64,000 nt of DNA from positions 558,001 through 622,000 of the forward strand of contig JABYQN010000011.1 in the NCBI GenBank assembly GCA_022606135.1, read 5' to 3'. This stretch comes from Fomes fomentarius (Eukaryota; Basidiomycota; Agaricomycetes; Polyporales; Polyporaceae). The translations under genes and the position numbers were made by a program. The stretch's first letter is position 1. The number at the start of each line of letters is the position of its first letter. This document shows positions 11,554-23,972 of this stretch, piece by piece. The notes under the pieces were generated by a model. The model was given only the letters and a program-made list of their open reading frames with translations, ran no database searches and was not told where the DNA came from.

Positions 11554-14500
11554 ATGTCGGTTATGCTCACGAAGTTCGAGTCCAAGAGCAATCGCGTAAA
11601 AGGTGTGTACATGATGTCGATATTGGGGTCCCATCTTTGCAGGACTCAAGTGCCATCGGGGATCACCAGGACTCGCCTTCCACCCAACTCAGCCCCTGCT
11701 AGCGGCGTCGTTGCACAATGGGAGCGTGCAGCTGTGGAATTACCGGATGGGAGTGTTAGTTGACAGGTTTGAGGAGCATGAAGGTGCGCCATCATTTGTC
11801 TCCAGTTGAATGCGTGCTAAACGTGTACCAGGACCTGTGCGTGGGGTTGCTTTCCACCCAAGTCGCGCACTGCTAGCTACTGGAGGAGACGATTATAAGA
11901 TTAAAGTTTGGGGTGAGTGCGTATCTTAATAGTCGCGCCCGGTCTCTTATGACTTGTAGACATCCGGCCCACGAATCGTCGCTGTCTGTTCACGCTCCAC
12001 GGGCATCTCGACTATGTCCGGACCGTCCAGTTCCATCACGAAATGCCGTGGATTGTGAGTTCTGTGCTTGATCACGACATACCCCGAGGCCTCACGTCGA
12101 TTACTGCTCCCACCAGCTCTCCTCATCCGACGACCAAACGATCCGCATCTGGAACAGCACGTCGCGAAACTGCATAGCTATCCTCACCGGGCATTCGCAT
12201 TATGTCATGTCAGCGCAGTTCCACCCGAAGGAAGACCTCATCGTGTCTGCCTCGCAAGACCAGACCGTGCGCGTGTGGGACATCTCTGGCCTCCGCAAGA
12301 ACACTCCGAACACCACGCCTGGCACGTTCGACTCCTTCGATAACTTCTCCACGGTGAAGTACGTGCTCGAAGGTCATGATCGCGGTGTCAACTGGGCTTC
12401 GTTCCACCCGACGCTACCACTCATCGTTTCCGCTGCGGACGACCGGCAAATAAAAATCTGGCGCATGAGCGAGACGAAGGCATGGGAGGTGGATGCGTGC
12501 AGAGGTCACTTCAACAACGTTTCCACCGCACTCTTCCACCCGAAGCACGAGCTCATCGTTTCCTGCGGTGAGGACAAGACGGTGCGCGTCTGGGACCTCA
12601 CGAAGCGGTCTGCTGTACAGACGTTTAGGAGAGAGCATGATCGTTTCTGGGTCCTCGCGGCACACCCTGAACTGAACCTCTTCGCTGCTGGTATGTTGCG
12701 TGTGACGTCACTTCCACCAATCATTCACCCCGCGCCCCTCTAGGTCATGATAATGGTTTGATCGTCTTCAAGCTCGAGCGCGAGCGCCCTGCGTTTGCTG
12801 TGCATGGCGACATGGTCTACTATGTGCGCGATAAATACGTGCGTTCGTACGACATTAACACTGGCTCCGACATCGGTCTCCTCAGCGTGCGCAAGTTCGG
12901 CAGTCCCTACGTTCCTCCAAGGACGCTCAGCTACAACCCCGCGGAACGCGCCGTCGTCTTGACCATATCGTCTGACAATGGTTTGTACGAGTTGACTGCA
13001 CTTCCCAAGGATGCAGTGGGTGAGGTCAAAGACTCATCGACGGATGGAAAGCGTGGAAGCGGCCAGGCGGCTATCTTCGTGGCCCGTAACAGGCTTGCGG
13101 TGCTCAATAAGGCTACTCAGGTTGGTACCATCATGTACTCGCGAGAGGGTGATTTTGATCAAGCGGCTGTGGCAGCTCATCGAAGTCCGCGACCTATCGA
13201 ATTCGGTTGTGAAGAGTATCAAACCGCCAGTGCAAACGAATGAGATCTTCTATGGTGGGACGGCGAGTCTGATCCTTAGCTCCACGTCGTCTGTTGTCCT
13301 GTACGACATCCAGCAACAGAAGACATTGGCCGAGATCACCACACCACCGGTCAAGTATGTCGTGTGGAGCGCTGACGGCTCCCTCGTTGCGCTTCTTAGC
13401 AAGCACAGTAGGTACTCGCGACTCCTGAGTAGATCTATAGCTAACACGGTCATGCAGCGATCACCATCGCAAACAAGAATTTCTCGCACCACACGCTCAT
13501 CCACGAAACTATCCGCATCAAGTCTGGTGCATGGGATGACTCTGGCGTGTTCATCTACTCCACCCTTAACCACATCAAGTACTGTCTTGCGCAAGGGTAA
13601 GTCTCAGCTATCCCAAGATTCAGTGTTTTCTTTACCTGACCGCTATGTAGCGATCACGGTGTCATCTGCACCCTCGACAACCCTGTGTACCTTACCCGCG
13701 TCAAGGGCAAGATCGTTCACTGTCTAGACCGCTCCGCACGACCCCGCACAATCACGATCGACCCGACCGAGTACCGCTTCAAGCTGGCACTCCTACGAAA
13801 CAATCACGAGGAAATGTTGTACATTATCCGCACGTCTAATCTCTTGGGCCAGAGTATAATCGCATATTTGCAGCAAAAAGGGTTCCCCGAGGTGCGTACT
13901 ATCTTGGGCAACAGAAGATCCGCGTAGAACTGCCACGTTCTGATATTGCGGATCGCAGATCGCCCTGCACTTCGTCCAAGACAAAAACACGCGCTTTGAT
14001 CTTGCCATTGAATGCGGCAACCTCGATGTCGCTCTGGAGACGGCTCAGGCCATTGACCGGCCCGAGTGCTGGGAGCGTCTGGCGCAGCAAGCCCTTAAGC
14101 AAGGCAACCACAAGGTGGGTTCGAGCCGGTCTCGGACGTGTGGACATCGAATGGAAGTACTGACACCGCTGGACCGCGGCATCGCAGATCGTGGAAAAGG
14201 CGTACCAGCGCACCAAGAACTTCGATCGTCTTTCCTTCTTGTACTTGGCTACCGGCAGCACGGACAAGTTGACAAAGATGCAGAAGATCGCGGAAGCGCG
14301 CGGGGACCCCATGTCACGATTTCACAATGCGCTCTATGCTGGTGATGTCCATGGCCGCATTGCTGTGCTGAGGGATGTCGGAATGTGTAAGTTGCAAAGC
14401 CGAATCAGTGATCCTCACTGACCGCTATCTAGACTCTCTCGCTTACCTGACCGCAAAGACCAACGGTCTCGACGATATTGCTCTTGAGATTCTCGAGGCA

Positions 14501-15983
14501 GCGGGTCTCACTGAGGCCGATGTTGATGACGTGCCTTCATTCGGGCAATCAACCCTCAGGCCACCACCCGTGATCACTCCCACTACCAACCTCAACTGGC
14601 CGACACTCTCTGCAGGAGAGAGCCTGTTCGAGAAGATGTTGGCTAACGGCAACCTTGATGCTGGCGCTGATGCTCCATACCTGAATGGTGTCGACAGCGG
14701 TGCTGCTGCCTCGGCTGCTCTTGATGACTGGGCTAAGGATGAGGAAGGAAACGAGGACATCGTTGCTGAGGAGGGCGCTTGGGATCTCGATGCTGACGCT
14801 GAGGATGCTGCCGAGGACGAGCAGGAGGAAGAGGCTGCCGAGGAGGAAGCTGATCTAGGAGCCGGTGCGACCCCAGGAGTCAGTGAAACCGAGCTTTGGA
14901 CACGCAATTCCCCTTTCGCAGCCGATCATGTTGCTGCAGGGTCTTTCGACACAGCCATGCAGGTAAGCTTGGCCCTACGTTCTGGACCGACGTGCACGAG
15001 ACTTACTGTATGCCAATAGTTACTCAGCAGACAGTTCGGAGTCGTCAACTTTGTTCATCTCAAGCCTGCCTTCCTCTCGATCTATCGTTCGTCGCACGCT
15101 TATCTGTCTCCTTTGGCGTCTTTGCCACCACTCCAACTGCATTTACGTCGCAACCCCGACGAGTCGTCCTCTAGTCGTGTCCTTCCAGTCGCAGTGCGCA
15201 ACCTTGCGTCCATTCGTGCAGAGCTCTCAGAAGGTTTCCGTGCTGTGTCCAGCAACAAGCTCCCTGATGCGCAGACTGTGTTCCGTTCCGTATTGCGCTC
15301 ACTTCTGCTGGTTCCAATCTCTTCTGACAGCGAAGCCAAGGAGGTACGTCTAAGACCTCCCACGTTCATCAGCGTATTCCCAGGCTGACCACAATTGCCT
15401 CGTGTGGTAGTGGCGTGACCTGGTCACCTCTGCGCGGGAATACCTGTTGGGTGTCTCGCTTGAGATCGAGCGCAGACGGGTGGCTCAGGAAGACCCGGAC
15501 AACGTCCGCCGCAGCTTGGAGCTCGCGGCATACTTCACGCACTGCACGCTGCAGCCACCGCACCTACAGATCGCGTTACGGAGTGCGATTGGCGTCTTCG
15601 CGAAGGCGAACAACCACGCCACTGCAGCCAAGTTCGCCAGGCGTTTGCTCGACCTCAACCCAGATCCAAAGATCGTGGCGCAGGTATGGTCCACCGTACT
15701 GTGTAAGTGCGTGCTTTGTCTGACCATGAATGTGTAGGCGCGGCAACGCATTGCTGCTGGAGACCGCAACCCGAGAAACGCAGTGGAGATCGACTACGAC
15801 GAGTTCACCGAGTTCGAAGTCTGTGCGGCCAGCTTCACCCCCATATACAAGGGTTCGCCGGCGGTCCGGTGCCCGTACACCGATGCAGCGTATCTTCCAC
15901 AATACAAGGGCCAGCTCGATACCCTCACGGAACTCACGGAGATCGGCGCGTCGTCTGCTGGCCTGCCAGCGCCTCGGTCATAG
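11554..15983 (+). CDS. RET1: Coatomer (COPI) alpha subunit
   Basis: Large WD40 subunit of the COPI coat that drives retrograde Golgi-to-ER vesicle traffic. About 15 exons run from [17 protein letters not shown] to the end GLPAPRS. Near the N terminus are six to seven WD repeats ([40 protein letters not shown]), including the loop that recognises KKxx cargo tails. A second beta-propeller and alpha-solenoid follow ([21 protein letters not shown] region). Then comes a long acidic linker rich in Glu, Asp and Ala (about 14700-14860). The C-terminal domain that binds epsilon-COP contains the typical CPYTDAAY and [16 protein letters not shown] segments. The first intron uses an acceptor at about 11671 (CACCAG) so that VKG joins GLAFHP, as in other coatomers. 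All exons keep one frame, and the length matches the family. It shares a promoter with the nuclease gene. Confidence 0.96.
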
Positions 15984-16601
15984 CTCTAGAGTCGACGCTT
16001 CCGGCGTCCGCAAGGGGATTCTGAAATTTCCTCCGGACGTTGTTGCACTACTTTCGCTCCTGTATCGGTGAAATCCAAACCTCTTTTTTGCAAATTGTCG
16101 GACCGGTGGGTGGCCTCAATGCTGCTGCCTGCACGTGTGCAAGTTTCGATGGTTCGCAGGCTGTGTCTGTGTGAATGGCAGACGCCCTTCATATTGACAT
16201 CCGATGTATCGGCACTCTATTAGAGACGCTCACGGTATTACCACAGTACCTATCCCGAGATGAAACAATCGATACCGCAGCTTCTTAGAGGGTGGCATAT
16301 GAGCTGAGAACAACAGTAAGTGCGGATTACTCGTTGCACTGGTGATCCTTGTATAGATAGATCTCATTTCCGATGGGAGCCTCCGGAGCTGTCGAGAAGC
16401 CCTTATCCACGGCGTCTGCCAGTCACGCGTACGGAAGCTCGCCCATCCTAGGCCCCCGGATTTCGACGAAAGAATGGCGTCCCAATTCCACATCCTCGTG
16501 TCGTGAAAGGCTGTACTGACTACTAGGCAGCTGGGTGGACGTGCTCAGTCCCCTCTCCTCCCTTACACCCCCGTCCACGAACCACCGCCTTCCTTCATCC
16601 A
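15984..16601. other. 5' flank of the duplicated membrane-gene unit
   Basis: From about 16256 on this region is similar to 20495-20886 and 24850-25229, the flanks before copies B and C. Shared blocks include CGCAGCTTCTTAGAG-like sequence and the stretch around TCATTTCCGATG. It is thus part of the amplified unit and probably holds the promoter of copy A. Confidence 0.6.
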
Positions 16602-19498
16602 ATGGCAGCGCCAGATATCCGGATATCGACACCACCCCGCTGCTCATTACACAGCGCCACTGACCACTCAAAGCAGGAGCGCTCTGGCAAGGGCGATGCG
16701 CTTCGCCGATCACCGACACCATCTACATCATCAGCCAGAGGCTCGACGACGTCGCCCCAAGGTTCTCTCACACTCCCTTCAATCTACCATCGCCGAGGCT
16801 CCTCCACATCGATACCATCTACGGTAACCCTCACAGACAACGTTGAAGCACCGTGCAGCACGGTCTTTGGGGGAGGGTTGACTGCGGACCCTGAATCAGA
16901 GATAGCAATACTAGACGAAGCAACAAATGACGCACACAATGAAACGAAGCCTCCCGAGGTCGAGGTCGAAGTCGAAGTCTTTCTAGCGCCCATACCCGTT
17001 CGGCATGTCAGGGACAATAGGTATTTTGAGAGGGAGCCGTTGTTAAAGTAAGCCACATTATATATTATTGTCTCATCGAGGACATCTAGCGAGCTTGTGA
17101 CAGGGATGGAGTCCACTGGAACAAGTATAAGACAATCCCGGCCAAGAATCGCATACAATCCCGGTGAGAGGTTGATGTGTACAGGTGCCTCAGTGTGGGC
17201 ACTGACCATGGCCTCGCAAGGCCCCAAACGGCTGGTAGATGGGAACCCTGTGTCCATCCTGAAGGCCAGTTGTACTTCCGATTCCAGGTACGCATCAGTC
17301 AGATGAAAGTAGAAGCGTCTCCGTTTGACGCAGTCGTAGAACTTCTACACCAATGTATATCTATATGACGAAGATAACCTCAAGTACATCGATGCCACAG
17401 TTGCTCTGCTGCTTGATGAGATCAGTGAACACCCGGAACTCGTACTGGAGCACATCGAAGTTGGCCTGCATCTGATGGTCGATGACGAGAACGACCATCT
17501 CGGGTGCTACTACCTAGCTGATAAGGTCAAAGAGGAAGTCTTCTGGCTTGAGGATGTCGATGAGGGTTTCATGAACAAATTCGAGGGTGTCTCGATATTG
17601 AGTCAAGAGCATCTGAGTAAGTCGTCGTCTCACCCTCTTCTTGCTCGAGCCTGATCTTGCTCGCTTGGTAGCACTTATCGCACGACACTTCTATTGGTAT
17701 GGGATCTGGCACGAACTGCCAATATCTGTTAACGGGCTGTAGGGAGCATGTGATTATGTTTCCGCATGGCCGGCAATATCCCTTGGGTAGGTTTGCGGAC
17801 TTACAGGCGGAACTCAATTATTGGATACTTGGTATGTTTACTCGCTCGGATGTTCACGAACGTCCCTCACAGTACAGACAGACAGGGAACTGTCTCCAAC
17901 GTCAACAGTCCCCTATTCGAGTGAGGACATCTATCGGTTCATCCAGATCCTCAGGGATGTTCGAAGTTTGCAGTGTGCGTCTAGTTCTTTGTCATACAAT
18001 CATGCACAACGGTTGAATATCGGGGCGCAGCGGAAGAGAGGACGCCGACGCCGTACGTTATAGTTTTTGGTGAGTCTGACACATGTATCAAAGACAGACA
18101 CATGCTCACGAACACACAGCTGCGCTGAAATCTTCGATGGGTGTGCCCTTCCCCTTTGTCCTATCACTCGGTGCAGCGCTGATGAAGCTGGGTGATAGCG
18201 CACGAGCGATTCATTCGTTATCACGGGGAACGCTATGCACAATTGGATGATAACCGCAGCGTACACGACCCGCTAGACACAGAAAGTTCACTGTGGTTCA
18301 AGATCATCATCCCACTGCTCTTCTTCACACCACACAACTACGGCGAACGCCTGCGCATCCTCTACCTGGACAAGAAAGTCAATTACACCGTTTGGCGTAA
18401 ATTTATCGCTGAACTGGGAGAGGACTGGAGAAATTCTATCATCCCGGTACGCGCCATCTCCGTCCACTTAGCACACCCGGCTGACTATGCATGTGCATGG
18501 AATAGTCAACCGTCATCCTGAGCGCTAATGTTGGCTTTCTCGCCATCCAGAGCGTTGATAAAGACCAAGCTAACAGAAGTGCTGGGCAAGTCGTCAGCTA
18601 CATATCGCTCATACTGAGCATCGGCAACATATTCGCCTGTGCCATCCTCAGTGGGATCCTGCACCGGAGCCTGCACCAAACCGCCTCCGACGCGGTGCGT
18701 AACATTTACGCAGACTCGTCGTACCACACTGATCGCACGCTGTACAGGCTCAATACTTGACTGGCCGTATGGAAACTAACTACGGCAGGGAGAAACTGGC
18801 GATCGTCCTAAGCATCCCCACAGTGTTTTTCCTCTGGGGGTGAGTGAGTCTTTCTCCTTCATCGTAGGACCGCCATTCTCATCAGGTCGGCAATGAACCA
18901 TAGGCTCCTGACTTTTCTCATCTCCATTGTCTGGCTGTGTTTCAGCGACACGGGCATTACCACGCGCCTAGTGATTGGGCTCACGATCGTCGTCTCAGCA
19001 TTATGCATTGGCACGGTCATCCACACCGGGCGCGGGCCTCCACCAGGATACAACGCGTTCGCAGAGAAGTTCAAGAAGACGCAAGAGCTTGTGAAGAAGG
19101 TGAAGAAGGTTCCCAAAAAGATACGACGCAGAATCAGCACGATGTCCAAGGATATGCGTAAAATGTCCCAGGACGCCGTGAACGCGTTGAACCCTCGTCG
19201 GAAGATGTCACGCAAGCATACCGGTCAAAATACGCTCGACTCGAACGGTTGGAGCACACCTGATACAAACGACGGCGGCCCCGACGTCGCACGTAAGCGC
19301 GTCGAAGGAGAGGAGATACGCAAGAAATTCCCCAGAAGGTCTATCGACATCGCTTCCGGCGTTTTACACCTTCCCCTAAGATTTCTGCGCACGCCTACTG
19401 ACTCGAGTCCGCCTAACTCGATTGGCAGTACTGGTGCGCTTGATGGGAGCGAAGAAGGTGGTGGTACGCGGGAGACCTCTGTTGAGAATATGGTGTAA
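16602..19498 (+). CDS. WW-like domain multi-pass membrane protein, copy A
   Basis: Member of a basidiomycete family annotated elsewhere as WW domain-containing; function unknown. About 11 exons all join in frame. Exon 1 (16602-17047) encodes a disordered Ser/Pro/Thr-rich N terminus from MAAPDIRISTPPRC. Then come a WW-like half domain WEPCVHPEGQLYF, a conserved block NFYTNVYLYDEDNLK with an acidic stretch, YYLADKVKEEVFWLED, and MFPHGRQYP. The signature RFIRYHGERYAQLDDNRSVH precedes the membrane part. The second half holds about five hydrophobic helices, including VVSYISLILSIGNIFACAIL and RLVIGLTIVVSALCIGTVI. A strongly basic tail (KKVKKVPKKIRRR) and a Ser-rich end ENMV follow. No signal peptide is seen, so it is probably inserted through internal helices, with the N-terminal part and basic tail cytosolic. 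It heads a tandem array; copies B and C start 4285 and 8628 bp downstream. Confidence 0.85.
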
Positions 19499-20886
19499 TC
19501 GTACCCTCCACCTCTCAGGCTATGATGACACACCCACATCCCCTACTCCTCCTCTTAGTGTCTCTAACTCTGTAATGCATCGCTCATTCGGTGATTCATT
19601 GTATCCACGCACTCTCGCTTCACCATCCGAAACGGCACCTCCCAGTCATCTTGCACACTTCAACTTCATGTCCGAAATCAATCACGTCATGCTTCATCTC
19701 GTGACGTACCTATGTATCGCCATGTCCACGGCTGTAACCGCTGAATCTGTTCAGGGCATACCGTTTCGCGAAATTGAATATTCTTGTCGCGCAGAAGCTG
19801 ACCGTGAACACGGTCATGTAGCATACAAGTTGCCAGTGGCATCAGAGCCAACTTCAGAATCCTACAACCGCCGAACGAGTGGCGCCAGCTTGCAAATGTG
19901 CGCAAAACCACATATGTTGGTTCGGTAGATCTCTGCCGACCTGGCAGGGTAATGGCCAGGATATCTTGGCTTGAGGATAATCTGGCCAGTACTACTCAGA
20001 TGAGCTCCGGGTGATAGTACCCGACTCACAACTCAGAGGGGGGCCTCTCCCCCGTCCACGACATTTTAGCCGCACACCGGCGAGGTGGGCTGGTACTCGT
20101 TTGGCGGTGTATTGAAACCCCGAATTTACAGCCTTAATCACTCATTATGAAGCTACATGTCGATCGACCTCCGTCCTCACATCCTTCGCGCGTCCCTAAG
20201 ATCAGACTCGTCCCTTGGCCCAGTCCGGTCCAGTACCACACTCAGCTGCGCCAGGGTGTCCGCAGCTAGCTCCCACCCAGGCAAAACTCGCAGCGATGTG
20301 AAGCTTGAAGGCGTGCGGGACATGAATCATTATGATCGAATGCGGTTCAAGTGTGTGTGGACGGTAGATCTCAGCGCGCGTAGGTGGGCGTGGTGGCACA
20401 CGTAGCCCTGGAAGTAGTTGAGCGCTGGTCTGGGCCTGCCTCCGGGCCGCCATTGTAACTTGTACCCGACCACCACTGGCACAGGAGAAATATCGATGCT
20501 CCGAGTCAATATCGCAGCTTCTCAGAATCGTACAGGGCGATATATGAGGTTGAATACAACAGTAAGTATAGAAGGCTTGTTGCATATCCTTGTACTCACA
20601 GATCAATCCCATTTCCAATGACGGTCTCCGGATTTCCCTTATCCACGGCGTTTACCAGTCACGCGTACAATGGAAGGCAGTACAATGGAAGCTCGCCCAT
20701 CCTAGGACCGCAGATTTCGACGAAAGAATGGCGTCTCAATACCACATCCTCGTGTCGTGCAAGGCTGTACTAGGCATCCGGTGGACGCCCAGTTATTAGG
20801 ATCTCAAGAGTCCGACCCTCTCCTCCCTCCTCACCTGCGAGCTACCTCTGCGACGTCCCCATCCACAAACCACCGCCTTCCTCCAA
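19499..20886. other. Inter-copy spacer with decayed Afi1 tail (unit A)
   Basis: Three parts. 19700-19830 is a 3' flank block shared with copies B, C and D; it contains the inverted repeat TGACCGTG-AA-CACGGTCA at 19799-19816. 20225-20440 matches, on the minus strand, the last coding exon of the Afi1-type gene at 29845-30006 (listed separately). 20495-20886 is the promoter flank of copy B. Confidence 0.7.
20225..20440 (-). pseudogene. Decayed 3' fragment of the Afi1-type gene (unit A)
   Basis: On the minus strand the segment reads ALNYFQGYV...FMSRTPSS..., against ALNHFQRYAYVRQ...FMSRTPSNRSE in the intact gene at 29845-30006. The DNA matches include GCGTGCGGGACATGAA and GGACACCCTGGCGCAG-like stretches. 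Stop codons lie inside, and the gene's other exons are absent, so it is a relic carried along in the duplication, not a gene. Confidence 0.75.
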
Positions 20887-23631
20887 ATGGCATCGCCCAA
20901 TATCCGGATATCGACACCATCACGCTGCAGCACCAGGGACGACTATGAGCAGGACTCTGGCCACAGTGGCGATGCATATCACCCATCGCCACCGCCACCG
21001 CCATCACCAGCATCATCGCCCAAAGACTCTCTCAATGCACCTCCCAATCATAACCGTACCGACTCGTCTGCGTCACTCGCGTCCACGGCAACCCTCACAA
21101 GCAGCCAACAAGACTTGGACGCACCTCGTGGGACGATCACTGGAGAAAGGTTGACGGCCGAGCCTGCCCAAATCGTAGGGAAACCAAACGGAACGCCCGA
21201 TGTCGCGTTCGATGTACCGCAGTCTCAACCTCTAAAGCAGGACAAGACCGTGTATCTAGCGCCCATCCCCGTTCGCTATGTCAGCAAAAATAGGTATTCC
21301 TCTCGACAGCTATTAGACAAGTGAGTGTGCTGTATTTGCTTGTGACATATTCATGAGCTATTTGTGACAGGAACGGGAGCGATTGGGAGAAGTATAAGAT
21401 GCTACCGGTCAGGAACCGCATATCTCCCAGGTAAGGGCACCCTGTCTGCCAATGCCGAAGCATAGTCATGAACATCCCATAGGTCCAAGGCAGCTGGCAG
21501 GTGGCAGCCCTGTGTACATCCTGAAGGACAACTGTATTTTCAATTCGAGGTACCGCATTCGTCAGTTTGATACAGAGTCCACTTTGTCTGATGTGTTTGC
21601 AGAACTTCTACACTAACGTGTACCTGTACGATGACCTCAATCTAAAGTACATCGATGAGACAGTCTCCCTGGTCAAAACCCAGATCCGGGAAGACTATCC
21701 AGATCTTGCGATGGACCACATCGAAATTGGTCTCGATCTTATGGACGATGAAGACGACCCGGACGACCAGCTCGGGTGTTACTACCTGGTTGATATGGTC
21801 GAAGCGGAAGTCTTCTGGATGGAAGAAGTGGTCGAAGGGTTCCTGAACGATCTCGACGACTTCTCAATATTGAGTCGAGAGCATCTGAGTGAGTTATCGT
21901 CCATCGCGTATACCTTGGCGCTGAGCTTCGTTTGTTCCGCAGAAATCGCCGCACGTCGGGATTACTGGTATGGACAACAGCCAGCATTCGCGAGTGGATC
22001 GGGGCTAAACATATCTCAGGCAGCATGTGGGGATGTTTCCACACGGCCGCTCGTTCTCTCCAGAGGCCTTCGCAGAGCTGGAGGCCGAACTCAATTATTG
22101 GATGCTCGGTGAGTTTCGCTTGACGGAATGGCCCTGAAGCATGTCTAACTATGTGCCATACAGACATCCAGATGTCTCCTACCTCAACGGTCCCTTACGC
22201 GACCGAAGAACTTTATCGATTTTTGCAGATCCTCAGTCACGTCCGTTTTCAGAGTACGTGCCCATGGATTTTGAACCATAATCATGCACGCTGAACCGCC
22301 GTTGGATACATAGCAGGCGGGAAGACGCCCGTGCCAAACGTTATGATCCTAGGTGAGCTTGATCTTTTTTCATCTAACGATGATCCCTCGCTGATAGAAA
22401 GACAGCTCAACTGAACAACTCCCTGAGTATGTCCCTTCCTTCCCGCCATATTAGCTCTAACATAGTAGGCATTAACTGTGGCCCCCAGTGCACGAGCGAT
22501 TCATACGCTATCACGGAGAACGTTACGCACAGTTGGATAACAATCGCAGTGTACACGAGTCAACGATGCCAGAGTACTCAGCTTGGTTCAAGGCTGTCAC
22601 ATGGCTATTCTTCTACACGCCGCACCTATACGCCGAACGCCTGCACCTGATCTATCTCGACAAGAAGGTCAACTACCAGGTCTGGCGTAGATTCATTGCT
22701 GAGCTTCGTGAGGACTGGGAAAACTCCATCACTCCCGTACGTGCCTACCCTATTCGCTATTCGGATGAGGGTGCTGACCGAATGTACTGATACTAAGGCT
22801 ACCGTTGTCCTCACCGCAAACGTTGGCTTCCTTGCTATCCAAAGCGTCGATCAGGCCGGGGCTTTCAGGAGTGCCGGGCAAATCGTCAGCTACATGTCGC
22901 TCGTGCTGAGCATCGGCAACGTCTTCGCGTGCCACATTCTGTCTCGCATACTGCATCAAAGCTTGCATCATACTGCCACAGATGCGGTACGCAAATTCTT
23001 CAGACTCAGATTGGTCGCACAAACGTACCTAACGCATCCTGCACACAGCTCCAATACTTGGTGCCACGCATGGAGACCCACTACGGCAGGGAGCGGCTCG
23101 CGATCGTTTTGAGCATTCCCACTTCGTTCTTCCTTTGGGCGTAAGACACTCCGCCTCCGTCTTCACGGGATCCGTCATACTAACTGGTGACTGGTGTTCC
23201 ACAGGCTCTTCACGTTCTTTATCTCCATCACCTGGCTGTGTTTCAACGCCACAGGCCTCGCGACGCGCCTTGTAACCGGCTCGACCATCGTGGTCTCCGC
23301 GATCTGCCTCGGCACCGTGATCCACACCGGCCGGGGCTTCCCAAAAGGCTATGGTGCGATCGTGGAACACTTGAAGAAGACGAAGGTGCTGGTCAAGAAG
23401 GTCAAGAAGGCTCCGAAGAAGATGCGCGAGATAGGGAAGAAGGCGCGCTCGATGTCTATAGACGCGGTGAGCGCACTGAGCCCTCGCCAGAGGGCTCTGC
23501 GTAAGTCCTATGGCTCGTTGGGTGGGAGCACGCTATATGTAGACGACGAGCTTGAGTGTGATGTTACCCCCGCCGGTGAGGGAGTCGAGTGGGTCGAAAT
23601 CAGGCGAAGGACTGTCGAAGCACTCGTGTAA
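20887..23631 (+). CDS. WW-like domain multi-pass membrane protein, copy B
   Basis: Second tandem copy, same exon plan as copy A and in frame throughout. It opens MASPNIRISTPSRCST. The WW-like segment is WQPCVHPEGQLYF, followed by NFYTNVYLYDDLNLK, YYLVDMVEAEVFWMEE, MFPHGRSFSPE and RFIRYHGERYAQLDNNRSVH. Membrane helices include IVSYMSLVLSIGNVFACHIL and LVTGSTIVVSAICLGTVI, then a basic tail KKVKKAPKKMREIGKKAR. It differs from A and C in its last 60 residues, which end RRRTVEALV at 23631; a segment resembling the A-type tail is left behind the stop at 23758-23972. B is the most diverged of the three tandem copies: A and C share the exon encoding EERTPTPYVIVF, where B has GKTPVPNVMIL. Expression and use unknown. 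Confidence 0.83.
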
Positions 23632-23757
23632 TTCGTTCGTGCACATTGTTCGCCTCGCTTATTCCATCCACAACCGTACAGTTGTTCTTGCTCCTTCGCA
23701 ACTGGCTGTCAATTTTTGCCTTGCCATGTTTTCGCCTGCGTTTCATCTCATGAATTC

Positions 23758-23972
23758 GTGCGACATCGGTTTCGGTGTTCTGCATCTTCCCCGGAAAGTT
23801 CTGCGTACGTCTACTGGCTCAAGTACGCCTAATCCGCTTGGTAGTATCGGTGGCACCCTTGATCGGAGCGAAGACGATCATCGATCAGATATCGTATCCA
23901 TCCACCACCCCGCAGCCCCGGCACCGACGGTGCTGGTATGTACGAGATCTCTGATGACAGTATGGTGTAACC
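23758..23972 (+). pseudogene. Detached A-type C-terminal tail behind copy B
   Basis: Reads GVLHLPRKVLRTSTGSSTPN and on to an ATGGTGTAA that matches the last codons of copy A (GVLHLPLRFLRTPTDSSPPN ... MV stop). It lies 127 bp past the stop of B, so it is untranslated unless joined by an unrecognised splice. Confidence 0.7.

Noticed and set aside
12707..12714. TGACGTCA inside a COPI alpha intron
   Set aside because: An 8-bp palindrome is expected by chance at this window size and lies within an intron far from a promoter.
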